Source: Plantago major
Taxonomy: Eukaryota; Streptophyta; Magnoliopsida; Lamiales; Plantaginaceae
DNA length: 64,000 nucleotides
Assembly (NCBI GenBank): GCA_026545765.1
Contig: CM048839.1
Location: forward strand, 90,052,914 to 90,116,913
Direction: 5' to 3'
In this document: piece by piece, positions 35,915 through 47,254 of the stretch
Position numbering within the stretch: the stretch's first letter is position 1
Layout: each line of letters opens with the position of its first letter
Translations under genes and position numbers: made by a program
The notes under the pieces: generated by a model
The model's input: only the letters and a program-made list of their open reading frames with translations
Told to the model about the DNA's origin: nothing
The model's database searches: none

Positions 35915-36655
35915 GCTTTCATAACCTTTTTTGGAAAAAGGAAGATTTGGCACCAATAATGTTGAACTGCATAGAGCATACTATGTATTAACTGAAGTCT
36001 TCCCCCATACGACAAAAGTTTAGCAGACCAATGGTGAATCTTCGCAAGCATCTTCTCTAGCAAAGGCTGGTACTGACCCACAGATAATTGTTTGTCATTC
36101 AACGAAATACCTAGATATCTGAAAGGCAAGGAACCTTCTTGTAAATCACTATATTGCTTTATAGCATTCTGGACCATGGGTTTAACCCAGCAAAATATAT
36201 GTCACTTTTCCTTTTGTTAGCAACTAATCCCGAAGTCCTGTTGAAGATATAAAAAACAACCAATAAAGCTTGTACAGAGCTGAGATTGCCTTTGCAAAAA
36301 AAATAGCAAATCATCAGCAAACACCAGATGAGTAATATGTAGAGCTCCACACCGAGGATGGAATCTAATTAAACAGAGGATTAGAATGTAAAGATTTCAT
36401 GCATCTGCTGAGATACTCCATACACAAGACAAAGAGGAAAGGAGATATGTGATCTCCTTGCCGTAAGCCTTTCCTCCAGGGAAAGGATCAGTAAGGGCAC
36501 CATTAATACATATCTGATAGCTTACTGTAGATAAACAAATAACTATCAGATGGACAAACGGATCAGGAAATCCAAAACATTTCAATAACTGCTCAACAAA
36601 GGCCCATTGAATGGAATCATACGCCTTTTGTAGATCCATCTTTATCATACATCTA

Positions 36656-37193
36656 AGGGTGAGCACGGGCGGGTATTTATAAAAAATCAAACCAACCTGC
36701 CATAGGCGGGTGATTATTTGTCCGCCCCGAGGCGGGTAGGATATTTTTCCAACCCGCGGCTGTTCGCGTGATATCAATGGTGGGTGGGTTGGCGGTCGGA
36801 TTAGCGGGTGAACTACTACATCAACTAAGATATATTATAATCCATCAAATTAACAAAACATTTTGAAAGTAATCAAAATGATGAAGTATCATTTTCACAT
36901 AGGTAGTTTCTTAGTTTATATATAAAATAACCGTAGTTTTACAACTATCAATCTATTTTAAATCATTCAATTGACAATTAATTTATTTTACATTTATAAT
37001 TTTTCGTTATGTGAACAATATGGCGGGTGGGTTGCGGTTTGCACCCAACTAACCCACCACCCACCCACCAATTGACGGGTTATAAAAAATTTAACCCAAG
37101 TAAATTTAAAAAAAAAAAATTAATCGGCGGGTGCGGGTGAAATGCGGGCGGTTTGTGCAGACGGGTCGGTCGGACAGCTTGTTTGCACAACCC
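36656..37193. mobile_element. hAT MITE inside LINE reverse transcriptase
   Basis: 538 bp, AGGGTGAGCACGGGCGGG to TTGTTTGCACAACCC, flanked by TACATCTA at 36648-36655 and 37194-37201. Removing it and one copy of TACATCTA restores the LINE reading NISARCMIKMDLQKAYDS on the - strand. Sister of the element at 23968-24517. Confidence 0.9.
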
Positions 37194-38908
37194 TACATCT
37201 AGCAGAGATGTTTTTATGACCATAACCTCTAATAATCTCTTGAGCAAGGATGGTGTTATCATGGATGTATCTTCCTGGGACAAAAGCAGATTGTTCCCGT
37301 CCAACCAAGGTACCAACAACCTTACCCAACCTATTTGTAAGCAGCTTGGAAATAATTTTGTACAAGACATTGCAACAAGCAATATGTCCGTAATCTCTAA
37401 TACTGGAAGCTGAAGAACTCTTTGGCAGAAGAGTTATAAGATAAGTATTGATACTTTTCAATAATTTTCCATTCCGGAAGAAGTCTTGAATAGCAGCTAC
37501 GATATCATGACCAATAATCCCCCAAGCGACTTAGAAGAGAATCCATTAGGACCAGGGGCCTTAGTATCCCCAATCGATTGAAGAGCAAGCCAGACTTCAT
37601 TAGATGTGACAGGAGCCAGCAAACCTCTCCTCTGATCCAAAGACAACATACTCCCCTGTTGTATCACTGAAAGGTCTACAGACAAGTCAGTAGAAGCAGG
37701 TGATCCTAATAAACCCTTATAAAAAGAGAGAACCTCTGATTCTATGGCAGCTCGGGTTTTCAATTGATCTCCAGTTGAATTAACAAGTACATGGATACTT
37801 GAAACACCTCTTGTCCTCAAATTAGCATGAAAAAACCGATTATTTCCATCTCCACAGAGGAGCCAATGGATCTTGGACTTCTATTGAAGGATGGACTCCT
37901 CTATCTTCAACCACTTACCATATTCAACTTGAGCAATACTTAGATCGTGGAAAACATCAGTGTCGAGCGGGTCAAGCTGCAACGCAGGTTGCAAAGTATC
38001 AACCCGGGTTCTCATTTCTACAACTCGCAATTGAGCTTTAGAATAATAAGGGGTGATAGTCTGCAATTGCAACCTGACCTGCTTCAATCTAGACCATACT
38101 TGAAACATTTTTACCCCTGTAACACTTGCATCCCAACCTTTTTGCACAAGTGCCAAGAAATCAGCATGCTCAACCAGACAGTTGAGGAATTTAAAACGCC
38201 TCTCGGGATAATTCCTCAAAATACCACTATTTAGCAATAAGGGCGAGTGATCCGAGCACCCTGGATTTAACACTCGCACAACAATATGACCATAAAGCTG
38301 TGACCACAGGAGATTACCAAAACATCTATCTATCTTAGTGTAAATAAGAATATGGTGTTGTTTATTACACCAAGTATACTCCCATCCCATATATTGAAGT
38401 TCCTGTAGCAAGAGAGGTTCTAAAGTCAACACATTCAGCATCAGTAACTGGGGATCCACCCAATCTATCAGAAGTACAGAGGATGCTTTTAAAATCCCCT
38501 AAAATCACCCAAGCACCAGTGGTGACAGTAGATAGTCGGACCAGCTCATCCCAAAGAGGAATTCTCTCATCACTGGAGTTACATCCATAAACAAAGGTAA
38601 CATAAAACTTGACAGAACCAGACGAAGCAGAAGGAAAACCATGGACTGTCTATGCAGTACAGGAAAGAAACTGGAAGGAGATTTGAGTAAGATTCCAGGT
38701 TACCCAAATCCTCCCATTTGCTGCAGAAGCATAATTATCCACAAAAAACCAATGAGCCCAAACTTTCTCCTAATTTTTGCAGCATTAGGAGCTTTAACTC
38801 TTGTCTCTACCAAACCTGCTAATACTACTTTATTATTCTTCAAATATCTAATAACCTCAGCCTGTCGAAGGGAGTGATTTAATCCCCGGACATTCCAGCT
38901 AGAAAATA

Positions 38909-39166
38909 CTCCATCCATTTCAGAAAAAAGTGTTACATTTTGACTTTGACCGGTCAACTGTTTTCGAGTTTGACCACAAATTACTCATAAACGATAATAG
39001 TAAATAATTTAATAAAATCATATAATAAAAATTTAATTACTAAATTTTCATTATATAATTTTAATAATTTATTTATTAATATCGTTTAAGAGTAAATTAT
39101 GATCAAACGCGGATACAGTTGACCGCAGAATAGTAAAATGTAACAATTTTTCTGAAATGGAGGGAG
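38909..39166. mobile_element. Stowaway MITE between LINE ORF1 and endonuclease
   Basis: 258 bp, CTCCATCCATTTCAGAAAAA to TTTTTCTGAAATGGAGGGAG, flanked by TA. The best-preserved copy of this subfamily in the window. Confidence 0.9.
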
Positions 39167-40395
39167 TATCATATTAAGAGGAAGTAGAAGGGGCTGCCTC
39201 CCCCTGAAGATTATCAAAATCACCAAAATGTAAGTTCACAGGTACTTGTGAAACATCAGAATCTAAGCTGGAAAACTGATTAAGGTGCACAATAGGAGGT
39301 GCATCAGTTACAGGCAGATTGGCGGGTTGGCCGGTACCCTGTCTTCGATCCCTCACAGCAATCCACTGATCCTCACCCTGTTGCCTTGGCCTATGTATTC
39401 TTCTCCTGCCTACAGGCTCCTGTCTCCCATTAGGTGGTGGAACAACATCACAACTGTGTCCTAGCTTTTGACACTTTTGACAAAAATCAGGTAACCACTC
39501 ATAGACAATAGGCTGCTCAAAAACCTTGCCTGAAGATGTTTTCAATCTTACAGTTGGTGGCACCTCTTGACTCACATCAACTTCGACCAAAATACGAGCA
39601 AAACTCACCCTTGATTGCTTCACTGTACACTCATATGTGTGCAGTAGTTTCCCCACAACACTTGCGATCCTACCAAGACTTTTCCTACCCCAAAACTGCA
39701 GTGGGAGGCTTGGCTATTTAATCCATAACGGAAGCACAGTAAGCTGTTCATGAGTAAAATCAAAATCAGGCGTCCACCTCTTGGTTGATTCTTGACAGCA
39801 TACGGACCACTTGAAAAAATGAGATCACATTCTTCCTTCGTTCCAAATCTTGCTATGAAAAAACCACTGTCAAATTGGTGCAAAACAGGTTTAGCCATCT
39901 CTCCCCAAGCTTTATCAATAAAGATTTGCATATAATTCAAGGTGTGCTCAGCACCTATGACATACAAAACAAGTGAATGCTCCCATTTAAGGGATTCTTC
40001 AGCCAAATCATCATCTGAAAACGAAACGCAGATTCCCTCTTCGTCCATACCTGGGACATCATAATCCAATGTAATACCATTCGTAGCTAGACCGTCGAGC
40101 AGAATGCAGCCGTTGAGTTACACCAGCATCGACCCTATGGGCAGCTCCACTACTGTCGGAAGCCAGAGGAGATTGAGAGACTGTCGAGGCCAGCGGAGCC
40201 GGAGAAACGGTGGAGCTCGACGCCTCACATCACTTGAAGAAGGGATTCTCCCCTCAATCCCCAAAGAAACAGTACCAATAAGCGGAGAAATCGATTCAGA
40301 AACTTGCCGGTGAGCTGTAGATTCCGGAGTACGTTTGCCTTCGCCGTTTCTTCGGCATCTCAGCTCAACACCGGTGGTTCCGTACTATCACACCA

Positions 40396-42514
40396 GTAGT
40401 GTGTGTATTTTCTCATGTAATGAATTAATTCATCAATTGTTAATGCAGTAGTATTAAATTAAATTGCTATTTCAATTTAAAATTTCATTTTTATATCTAA
40501 TATCTAGTTTTGTCAATTATAATTAATTATCCTATTTAATATTATAATTATTATATTTAATTTCGAGTATTATGAATATTTTATGATAATAATAAAAGAC
40601 AATTATATAATGGATTGGGTAGGTGGGGCTATGGATAAACTTGATTTTTATTGTAGGTGGAAGGGTGGGTATGTGGATAAATAGAAATTAGTTGTTTATT
40701 GGAATAGTGAAAGTTTGGATGAGTTGATTGGGTCATGGATATTCATAGAGTTAGGGTTGCCGTGCAGTTTTAAGTGAAAAATTAAATAAATAGTAAAACA
40801 TGAAAATGTAAAATGTGTCCTATTAGTGGAAAATGTGTAAAAATGTGCAATTAAGTTTATATTATTTGTGAGATACTTTCCTGTTTTAGTTAATGTATGA
40901 AATTATGTGGGACCACAAAAAATGGAAAATGTATAAAATTTTACGGGACGGAAAGAGTTGTACTCCATGAGTACTTCCCCCGCCCCGATACATGATTTCC
41001 ATATGCTTTTACGGTTAACAATGTAAGGACCAAATACTTTTTGATTAAATAATATTCACTTTGTCCCGCATAACTTTATACATTTATCATTTTTAACCGT
41101 CTCATAGAACTTCATACATTACCAAAAAATGAAACTATCCCACACCCCACAAATAATAAACAATCTCAACTTTATACTCAAATTACACATTTTGCCACTA
41201 AAAATACACATTTCCCACCTTTTATATATTATATTATTACTTTAACTTTTCAAATAAAACTACGCGATAACCTTAATGTATAAAGTTATTTTGTACGGAG
41301 GGAGTATAAGTTGGTAGCATAGCTTAATTTGTAATGAGTGAATGTGCTATTGTTAATTTTAGAATATTTAATATTATAGTGGAAGGACGACTCTGTATTA
41401 GTTCAATACATCCAAAATGGCAAAGTGGAAAATTCCTAGAAGAAGTATTTTTTAAGGGAGTGTCGTATCTTTAATTTTTTCTACTAATAATAATAATAAT
41501 TATTATTATTATTTTTAAAATAAAGGAATATTGTTAATTAAAATTTGGAAGTTTTGAGTTATAAAACTTGCATTTTTAAAAGAAACAGTTTAATAATACA
41601 AAAATAAGAGGTAGATTCAACTAAAAACGATAGTACTACTTATTTAAAACATTAGTGACTTAAATGTTCGCACCGAACACTATATTAACACATGACTCGC
41701 TGAGTTACAACAAGGTCTCTTTTTTTTTTTGTAATACTTAGTGTCAAAGATAGTCCTCATAAAATCATGTCGGGTCTTTTTTTTTTTTTAGAATTTTCCC
41801 AAGAAAGATGGTCCTCATAAAATCAAAATCCTCCCAAACAAAGCACTCTGAGATTTGCACATGCCTATCGTACTTTAGCTCCATTAGATCGATTGAAAAT
41901 GAATGTGAAAGCAGATCTGGAAGTTAAAAACAGAAAAATAGTGGAAGGGCTAGAAAGCAGAAACAAGAAGTTAGTTCACTATGAGAGCAAGTGCCGCAGA
42001 GATGAAACTGTACGTTTCAAAGCTGGTGATGATAATAAAGACATCGATGCGTTGGCTATGCGCAGAAATATCACCACGGTAACACTACAGATTTGAATAC
42101 ACAGCTACGAGTCCGTGATGATTAGAGTAAATAATAGAGAGTTAGACGGGTCATTTTTAGACACCGCCACCGGCTAACAGGAGGATGCACAGAACATATA
42201 TACATTGTTCACAGACCACCATAGGCGCGCAGTAATACGTAACTGAATGAATATACATGATTCTTTCCTCACTCGACGTCAAACAAGTCCCATAACAGTA
42301 ACTTTTGAAAACCGCAGATGTATCACTCAAGAAAGGGCTGTACGGTAATTATTTCGTTAATAAATCATATTCCGGAGGGGAGAAAGCAAAAGAACCTAGT
42401 CAATAACACCACCATTGTATTAAATAAAGTATACTGTTTCTGATTAGTCATGCAAACTCCACAAAGACTTTGCCTAAAGTCCCAACATGAGAAAACACAT
42501 CCCAAGAGACTAAC
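40396..42514. other. AT-rich intergenic region with one MITE
   Basis: No convincing gene. At 41055-41304 is a Stowaway-like element (TTCACTTTGTCCCGCATAAC to TTGTACGGAGGGAG, flanked by TA, inner arms CTTTATACATT inverted). Two T-runs near 41720 and 41780 are followed by partly repeated AAAGATGGTCCTCATAAAAT-type sequence. A 67-codon frame at 41893-42096 has no recognisable features. Confidence 0.6.
41055..41304. mobile_element. Stowaway-like MITE
   Basis: 250 bp, TA-flanked, with inverted ends TTCACTTTGTCCCGCATAAC and TTATTTTGTACGGAGGGAG; AT-rich interior. Confidence 0.7.
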
Positions 42515-44648
42515 TTATCTTGCATTTAAATCAAACTCACCTCCTCCTTGCCACTCGCTCTGCATGCCAGCATCTCCATTTTCAGTCTCATCGTCATTCA
42601 GAAAATCCTCAGAAGGCTCCTTATCATCCTTCTGCGCATTGGCACCCCATCCATTCATAATCTCATCATGTTGCACGTCCTGTTCTTGCTCACTCATATC
42701 ATGACCAATTGACATGCTACTAGCTCGAGAACCGAGTGCACTTGCTCGTATTGGGGCACGTGCCATCATCTCCGCATGAGCTTGTGACTCAGCACGGGCT
42801 TGTTCCACATGAGCCATGGCAGCCATTCGCATATTCGCTTCATGACTAGCTTTTTGCCTTGACTCAATTTCAGCTCTCAATTCATAAATTGCCCTTTTCT
42901 CATCTTGCAAAAGCAACTGCTCCATCATCAGCTTCTCCTCTGTCCTAAACTCCCCAAGGCCTCTTTTACGGGAAATTATATTGAATGCAAGGACTTGTTT
43001 CTCAAAAGTTGCAGTGAACTCTGCAACTTTGGCAGCAATATTGTGGTCCCACTGCTGAGACCTAGAGAGTATCTGGCCAGTAGTGTCAGAGTCAAGGATC
43101 TTGTCATCTTCCTCTGCTTCATAGTCCGCCACAACATGGTAAGGTAACAGCCTACTCATAATTGGAAAATGACAAGCAAAAGCAGTTAAACAAAACTAGA
43201 TGCAGTGGACTTCATATTCACCAAAAATTGATACAACACTTCTTGCACTAGACAGCCAGCCAATATGCATGCAACTACTGATAGTCAGAAACAATCTACC
43301 AATAAGTTCAGACATATCCAGCATGTATTTACTATTTAGGGCATTTAAACATACCTAAGTAATCAAAGACATGGCATGCAAAATGAATTGACTTCTTTTC
43401 ATATGTGAGAATAGCAAAGCTAAGGGAGTCAGGCATGAGCAATATAACTTTCTCTCGACAAACATGCATCCCTAAAGGATCTTTTACAAACACAACAGTC
43501 AGTTTTGGAACACTCTTGCCCAACTATCCTGCCTCCCATGCAGCATCCTATCAGAAGATAAACTTCTTCTACTCTTGGGTCTCTATAACTAGATACAGCT
43601 CGAAAGAAGTGCAAAAGAAAATTGGCAGTCCCATTCATTTCAAGCATGAAACCAAACACTTTATGGACATAGAAATGACCCAGAATACACTTCTCTTGGA
43701 TGAAAAGTTCAGAAAATCGAATAATCCCAAACAAATGCCCTATTCATGCATGCTTTTGTTAAATTACATGTCAGTAATAGAGACAACAATTCCACACTTT
43801 ACTTAATTGAAAAGAAGTAGCTTAAGCTATTAAAGCATAGCCAGCAAGTCAAACGTGTGCACAAGCCAAGATTCTTGTCATGACTCACTCCTCACAACAT
43901 GGAAGCAAAAATACTTTCCTCACAAATCACAATAATGATTTACACCATGTCTCCCATAGTGACAAGTGGCAGCACATGTATTATGTAGCAAATATACATT
44001 TGAGCTTCCCTTCACACATAAATCTAAATCTGCGGACTAAAAATTCATCTTTCAGATATGTATCCTAGGTAATTTTCCATTTCACAATACTATTTCTACT
44101 CATCTCCTAAAACCCATAAACTAAAAACAGCAAAATCTCCCAAAGAACCCACCTTTATAACCCAGCAGCGCGTACAGGCAGAAATTCAATCAAGAAAACC
44201 AAGAAAAACACAAAATTGAGAACAAGTACCTCTCGCAAGCATCTTCAATCGACGAAAAGGGGCGCTTGAAATCGGGATGACAGACCTTCCAAGCATCCTG
44301 ATAAGCTAGCTGCAAAGCGGCCTTCTGATGCGGCGGTGGCTGATGCTGCTGCTGCTGAAGCATTTGCATTTGCAATTGCTGAGGATTAGGGTTAGGATTA
44401 CTGTTATTATTGAGATTAACTACAGAAGTAGAGGTAGCAGAAGGGTTCTGAATGGGGATTTGGGAATTAGGGTTAGGGATTTGATTTTGGGGGCGGAGGT
44501 ATGGATGGTTCTGTGGGCGGAGATGAACGTCGATGTTGGAAGGGAAACGGGACATGGCATCTTTCTGGCGCTGGAGCTGTTGCATTAGCACCAATTGCTG
44601 CTGCTGTTGTTTCGACAGAGACGCCGCTGATTTGCCACCGTCTTCCAT
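42515..44648 (-). CDS. GLTSCR-domain protein, BRIP-like subunit of BRM chromatin remodeller
   Basis: Two exons on the - strand: 44648-44230 (ATG start, 139 codons plus two bases) and 43151-42515; the intron is GT-AG, about 1.08 kb, and the join is in frame, giving 351 residues. The N-terminus is Gln-, Asn- and Pro-rich (KQQQQQLVLMQQLQ; QMQMLQQQQHQPPPHQ). The GLTSCR domain spans the join: LQLAYQDAWKVCHPDFKRPF, IEDACER, then LLPYHVVADYEAEEDD. Then comes a long helical region rich in Glu, Arg and Ala (LLLQDEKRAIYELRAEIESR) and an acidic C-terminal tail. In Arabidopsis, BRIP1/2 proteins with this domain are subunits of the nuclear BRM SWI/SNF complex; the animal relative is GLTSCR1/BICRA. Apparently intact. 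Family assignment is strong; the precise orthologue is not established. Confidence 0.88.
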
Positions 44649-45617
44649 TTTCGTCTGATCAGAAGGTTTCTGTTTCTATTTCCGATTGCTGGAAATTTCA
44701 ATTCGTTTTTTAGGGTTTTCTTTTTCCGATTGGAGTAAAGAATCATGCCAATTTACTCCATATCATTCTCAACCCAACCTCTGCAATTATTTTTGCTATT
44801 TATTCAAATCGATTGTGTATATCAGAATTACTAATTTCTTAGTTTATCTTTGATTCATCATCGCTCACGCTTTATGCCGCTCGATCATTTAAACTTGTGC
44901 GACCACACGTTTTATGACGCTCGGAGGTTTTAGGTGTGTTTTGCACATAAATTGCACGCTCGGAGATTTTACGTATACGTTGGTAGTAAGGTTTTCCTTA
45001 GCAACACACAAACTAAAACTTAACTAATAAACGACGATACGTATTATGTTGGTAAGATTATACTTGCCCAACGTGGCAAAGCTACCTATGTAGTAGGTTG
45101 GTAGTGATGCTATAGAGACGGAGTATCGATAGCTCCTTAATCGGGCTAAACTCGACTCGTTGTGGAAACGATACTAAAATCAAATTCCAGCTACTTAACA
45201 AGTACTATCAAGACGACTAAAACTCGGCTTGCAAAACCGAGTTCGAACTTGACTCGAGAACCTCGGGTCAAGTTGAGTTAGAGCATTAAATAGTTGAGCC
45301 CAGTTGAGTATTCGTTAGCTAGACTCACCCACATAACACTTCTATACGTCATTAAGTTTAAACCAGTGATAGTTGGAGCGTGGTGGGATAAGAAGAGAAC
45401 GGGATTTTTTTTTTTTTTACAATAAAATGAGACAGTGTCACTTTTCGTAATACCTTTGGATGGCGGATATTGTTCTGTATTGAAATTGGACGAACCCTTT
45501 ACCGTATGAAAAATGACACTGTGTCTTTGTAATGTACCAAAAAAGAAATTTCCCAGTAGAGTATGCAAAAAAATTCATGAATACACGGAGTCATTCTATT
45601 CTTGTCCTGCAAAAGAT
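44649..45617. other. Upstream region of the GLTSCR gene
   Basis: No gene or clear element recognised. It presumably includes the promoter and 5' UTR of the - strand GLTSCR gene. Short GC-richer patches near 44880-45280 carry no repeat ends I can see. Confidence 0.5.
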
Positions 45618-46489
45618 GAGTTAAATGCATAACACCCCCTGAGTTATTAATAATGTGCGCGAAACCCCTCTGAGTTAACGAATTAGTACAAAACCCCCTT
45701 GAGTTATTAAAAATGGGCACAAAACCCCCCACCCTTTATTTTTAAAGTGTATGAGGTACACTTTCATTAGGTGCGACTATAGATGTGTATTTATGTTATC
45801 TTACACCAAATCAATGCAAAAAAAAAAAAAAAGACCATAGTTACTAAAAATATGTGCAAAATCCCATGGAATTCTTATAAAGTCATTGTAATACCCCTTT
45901 TACATAAATATTAAATATACATGATGAATTCGTATTGTGTACAGTTTGATTCGTTAGTCCAAATTTTCGAAAAATATTAAAATGACTTAAATTTGAGCTA
46001 TTAAAAATAGTAAAACTCTACTTTTTTTCCTGGTTAAATGAACAACAAAAATCGATCACACACACTACTGGTTATATAACACTGAAATATATAAATAACA
46101 ACCATAGATAACACTAATTAAGATTGTCATTACATATCAACAACATATACCAATTCATTATTAGTGTAAACGGAAAAAAAGTGAGGGCAAAAGATAATAA
46201 ACTGAAAATATGAATGTCCAGTCCACCTAGTCGCGTTAATTTGGAGTAAGAAAACCTAAAAGAACATCCATTGTCGCAACTAACATGAGCACGCCGTAAA
46301 AAAAAAAGGCTGAGGGGGTTCCACGCACATGTTTTAATAACTCGGGGGGGTTTCGCGCACATTTTTCTTAACTCAGGGGGGTTTCACGCACATTTTTTAA
46401 TAACTCAGGGGGGTTTGGTACTAATTTGTTAACTCAAAAGGGTTTCGCGCACATTTACAATAACTTAGGGGGTATTTTACATTTAACCC
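45618..46489. mobile_element. MULE-type MITE with 10-bp target duplication
   Basis: 872 bp, ends GAGTTAAATGCATAACACCC and GGGTATTTTACATTTAACCC, flanked by TGCAAAAGAT at 45608-45617 and 46490-46499. Each end carries several copies of a 20-25-bp motif with GAGTTA and CGCGAAACCCC (inverted on the right, TAACTCAGGGGGGTTT), spaced about 35 bases. Non-coding. The 10-bp duplication and GGGT-start ends point to Mutator. Confidence 0.82.
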
Positions 46490-46499
46490 TGCAAAAGAT

Positions 46500-47254
46500 A
46501 TAAACTTAGCTCGTAGGGCAAACATGCCGGACAGCCAAACTAGGTCTAAAATGAATGTTAACCGGGGGGACGGATCCAAAAAGATTCAAATCTAACAAAA
46601 TAAAATTAACTTTCGACTTTAGCAAGCACATCTACACCTCCAATTCCATTGCTCTCCCGGAGATAAAAGTATATAAGTATATACCACTTGCCTAACTCAT
46701 TACGTTGTTCCTTCATCTCCATCACAAGGAACTTGTGTTGCCACATTGGTGTTTTGTTCCTGAAAGCAAGTTCCAGGCATAAACTGAGTCGTTGTATAAG
46801 AGCACATGCATCATTCAAATGAAGTTGCAACTAAATTTGTTTATGTCTTGAAGAAAGCTTGAGCAAAGCTAGTCATAGAATCATTGTCATTACATATATA
46901 CAGAAAAGGGAACCTAAACCTTTGAAAAGCTCTACACTGAAACACATACATGTTACCATATTCCTTATGTAACAATCTCTTGATTCCCTAACACAAATTT
47001 ATTCCTATAAAAACCAAACTAACCAAGACCAGATAGACAAGTTGATCTGGCTGGCACTCAGAGCCAGTGTTTAAGGAGAAGAAAGAAAGATCAAAGCTAG
47101 AAGCCTATAATCATTGTCCTTAAATACAGAAAGGCATTCTAAACCTTTGAAAAACTCTACAAGAGTCTCTTCTTCTACATCACATAATTTACACAAATGA
47201 CAGTGATTCCTTGATCAAATAATCTTTTAGCAGTAGGCAATCTATTATGAGAAG
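46500..47254. other. Intergenic / 3' region of the first P450
   Basis: A direct repeat of about 55 bp (AAACCTTTGAAAAGCTCTAC and preceding bases) occurs near 46865-46937 and 47110-47165. A 74-codon frame on the - strand (46606-46830, MQLHLNDACALIQRLSLCLE) has protein-like composition but I do not recognise it. Confidence 0.45.

Larger units (their letters stand above)
35915..40395 (-). mobile_element. LINE (L1-type) with ORF1, endonuclease and reverse transcriptase, 3' truncated
   Basis: On the - strand: a short leader from about 40395. ORF1 (about 40069-39174) has a DUF4283-like domain (FIDKAWGEMAKPVLHQFDSGFFIARF) and the zinc knuckle YEWLPDFCQKCQKLGHSCD. The endonuclease starts near 38900 (SSWNVRGLNHSLRQAEVIRY; later ETRVKAPNAAKIRRKFG) and continues through 38459-37881 (GCSDHSPLL). 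Reverse transcriptase follows (QSAFVPGRYIHDNTILAQEI, 37320-37250; RCMIKMDLQKAYDSIQW, split by a hAT MITE). The last recognisable block is LGISLNDKQLSVGQYQPLLE to KKVMKAID at about 35930. Several frameshifts and stops are present, for example around the GLRQGD position. A Stowaway sits between ORF1 and the endonuclease. Confidence 0.88.

Noticed and set aside
41893-42096. A 67-codon gene starting MKMNVKADLEVKNRK
   Set aside because: No recognisable domain, no codon or splice support; kept only as a remark in the intergenic entry.
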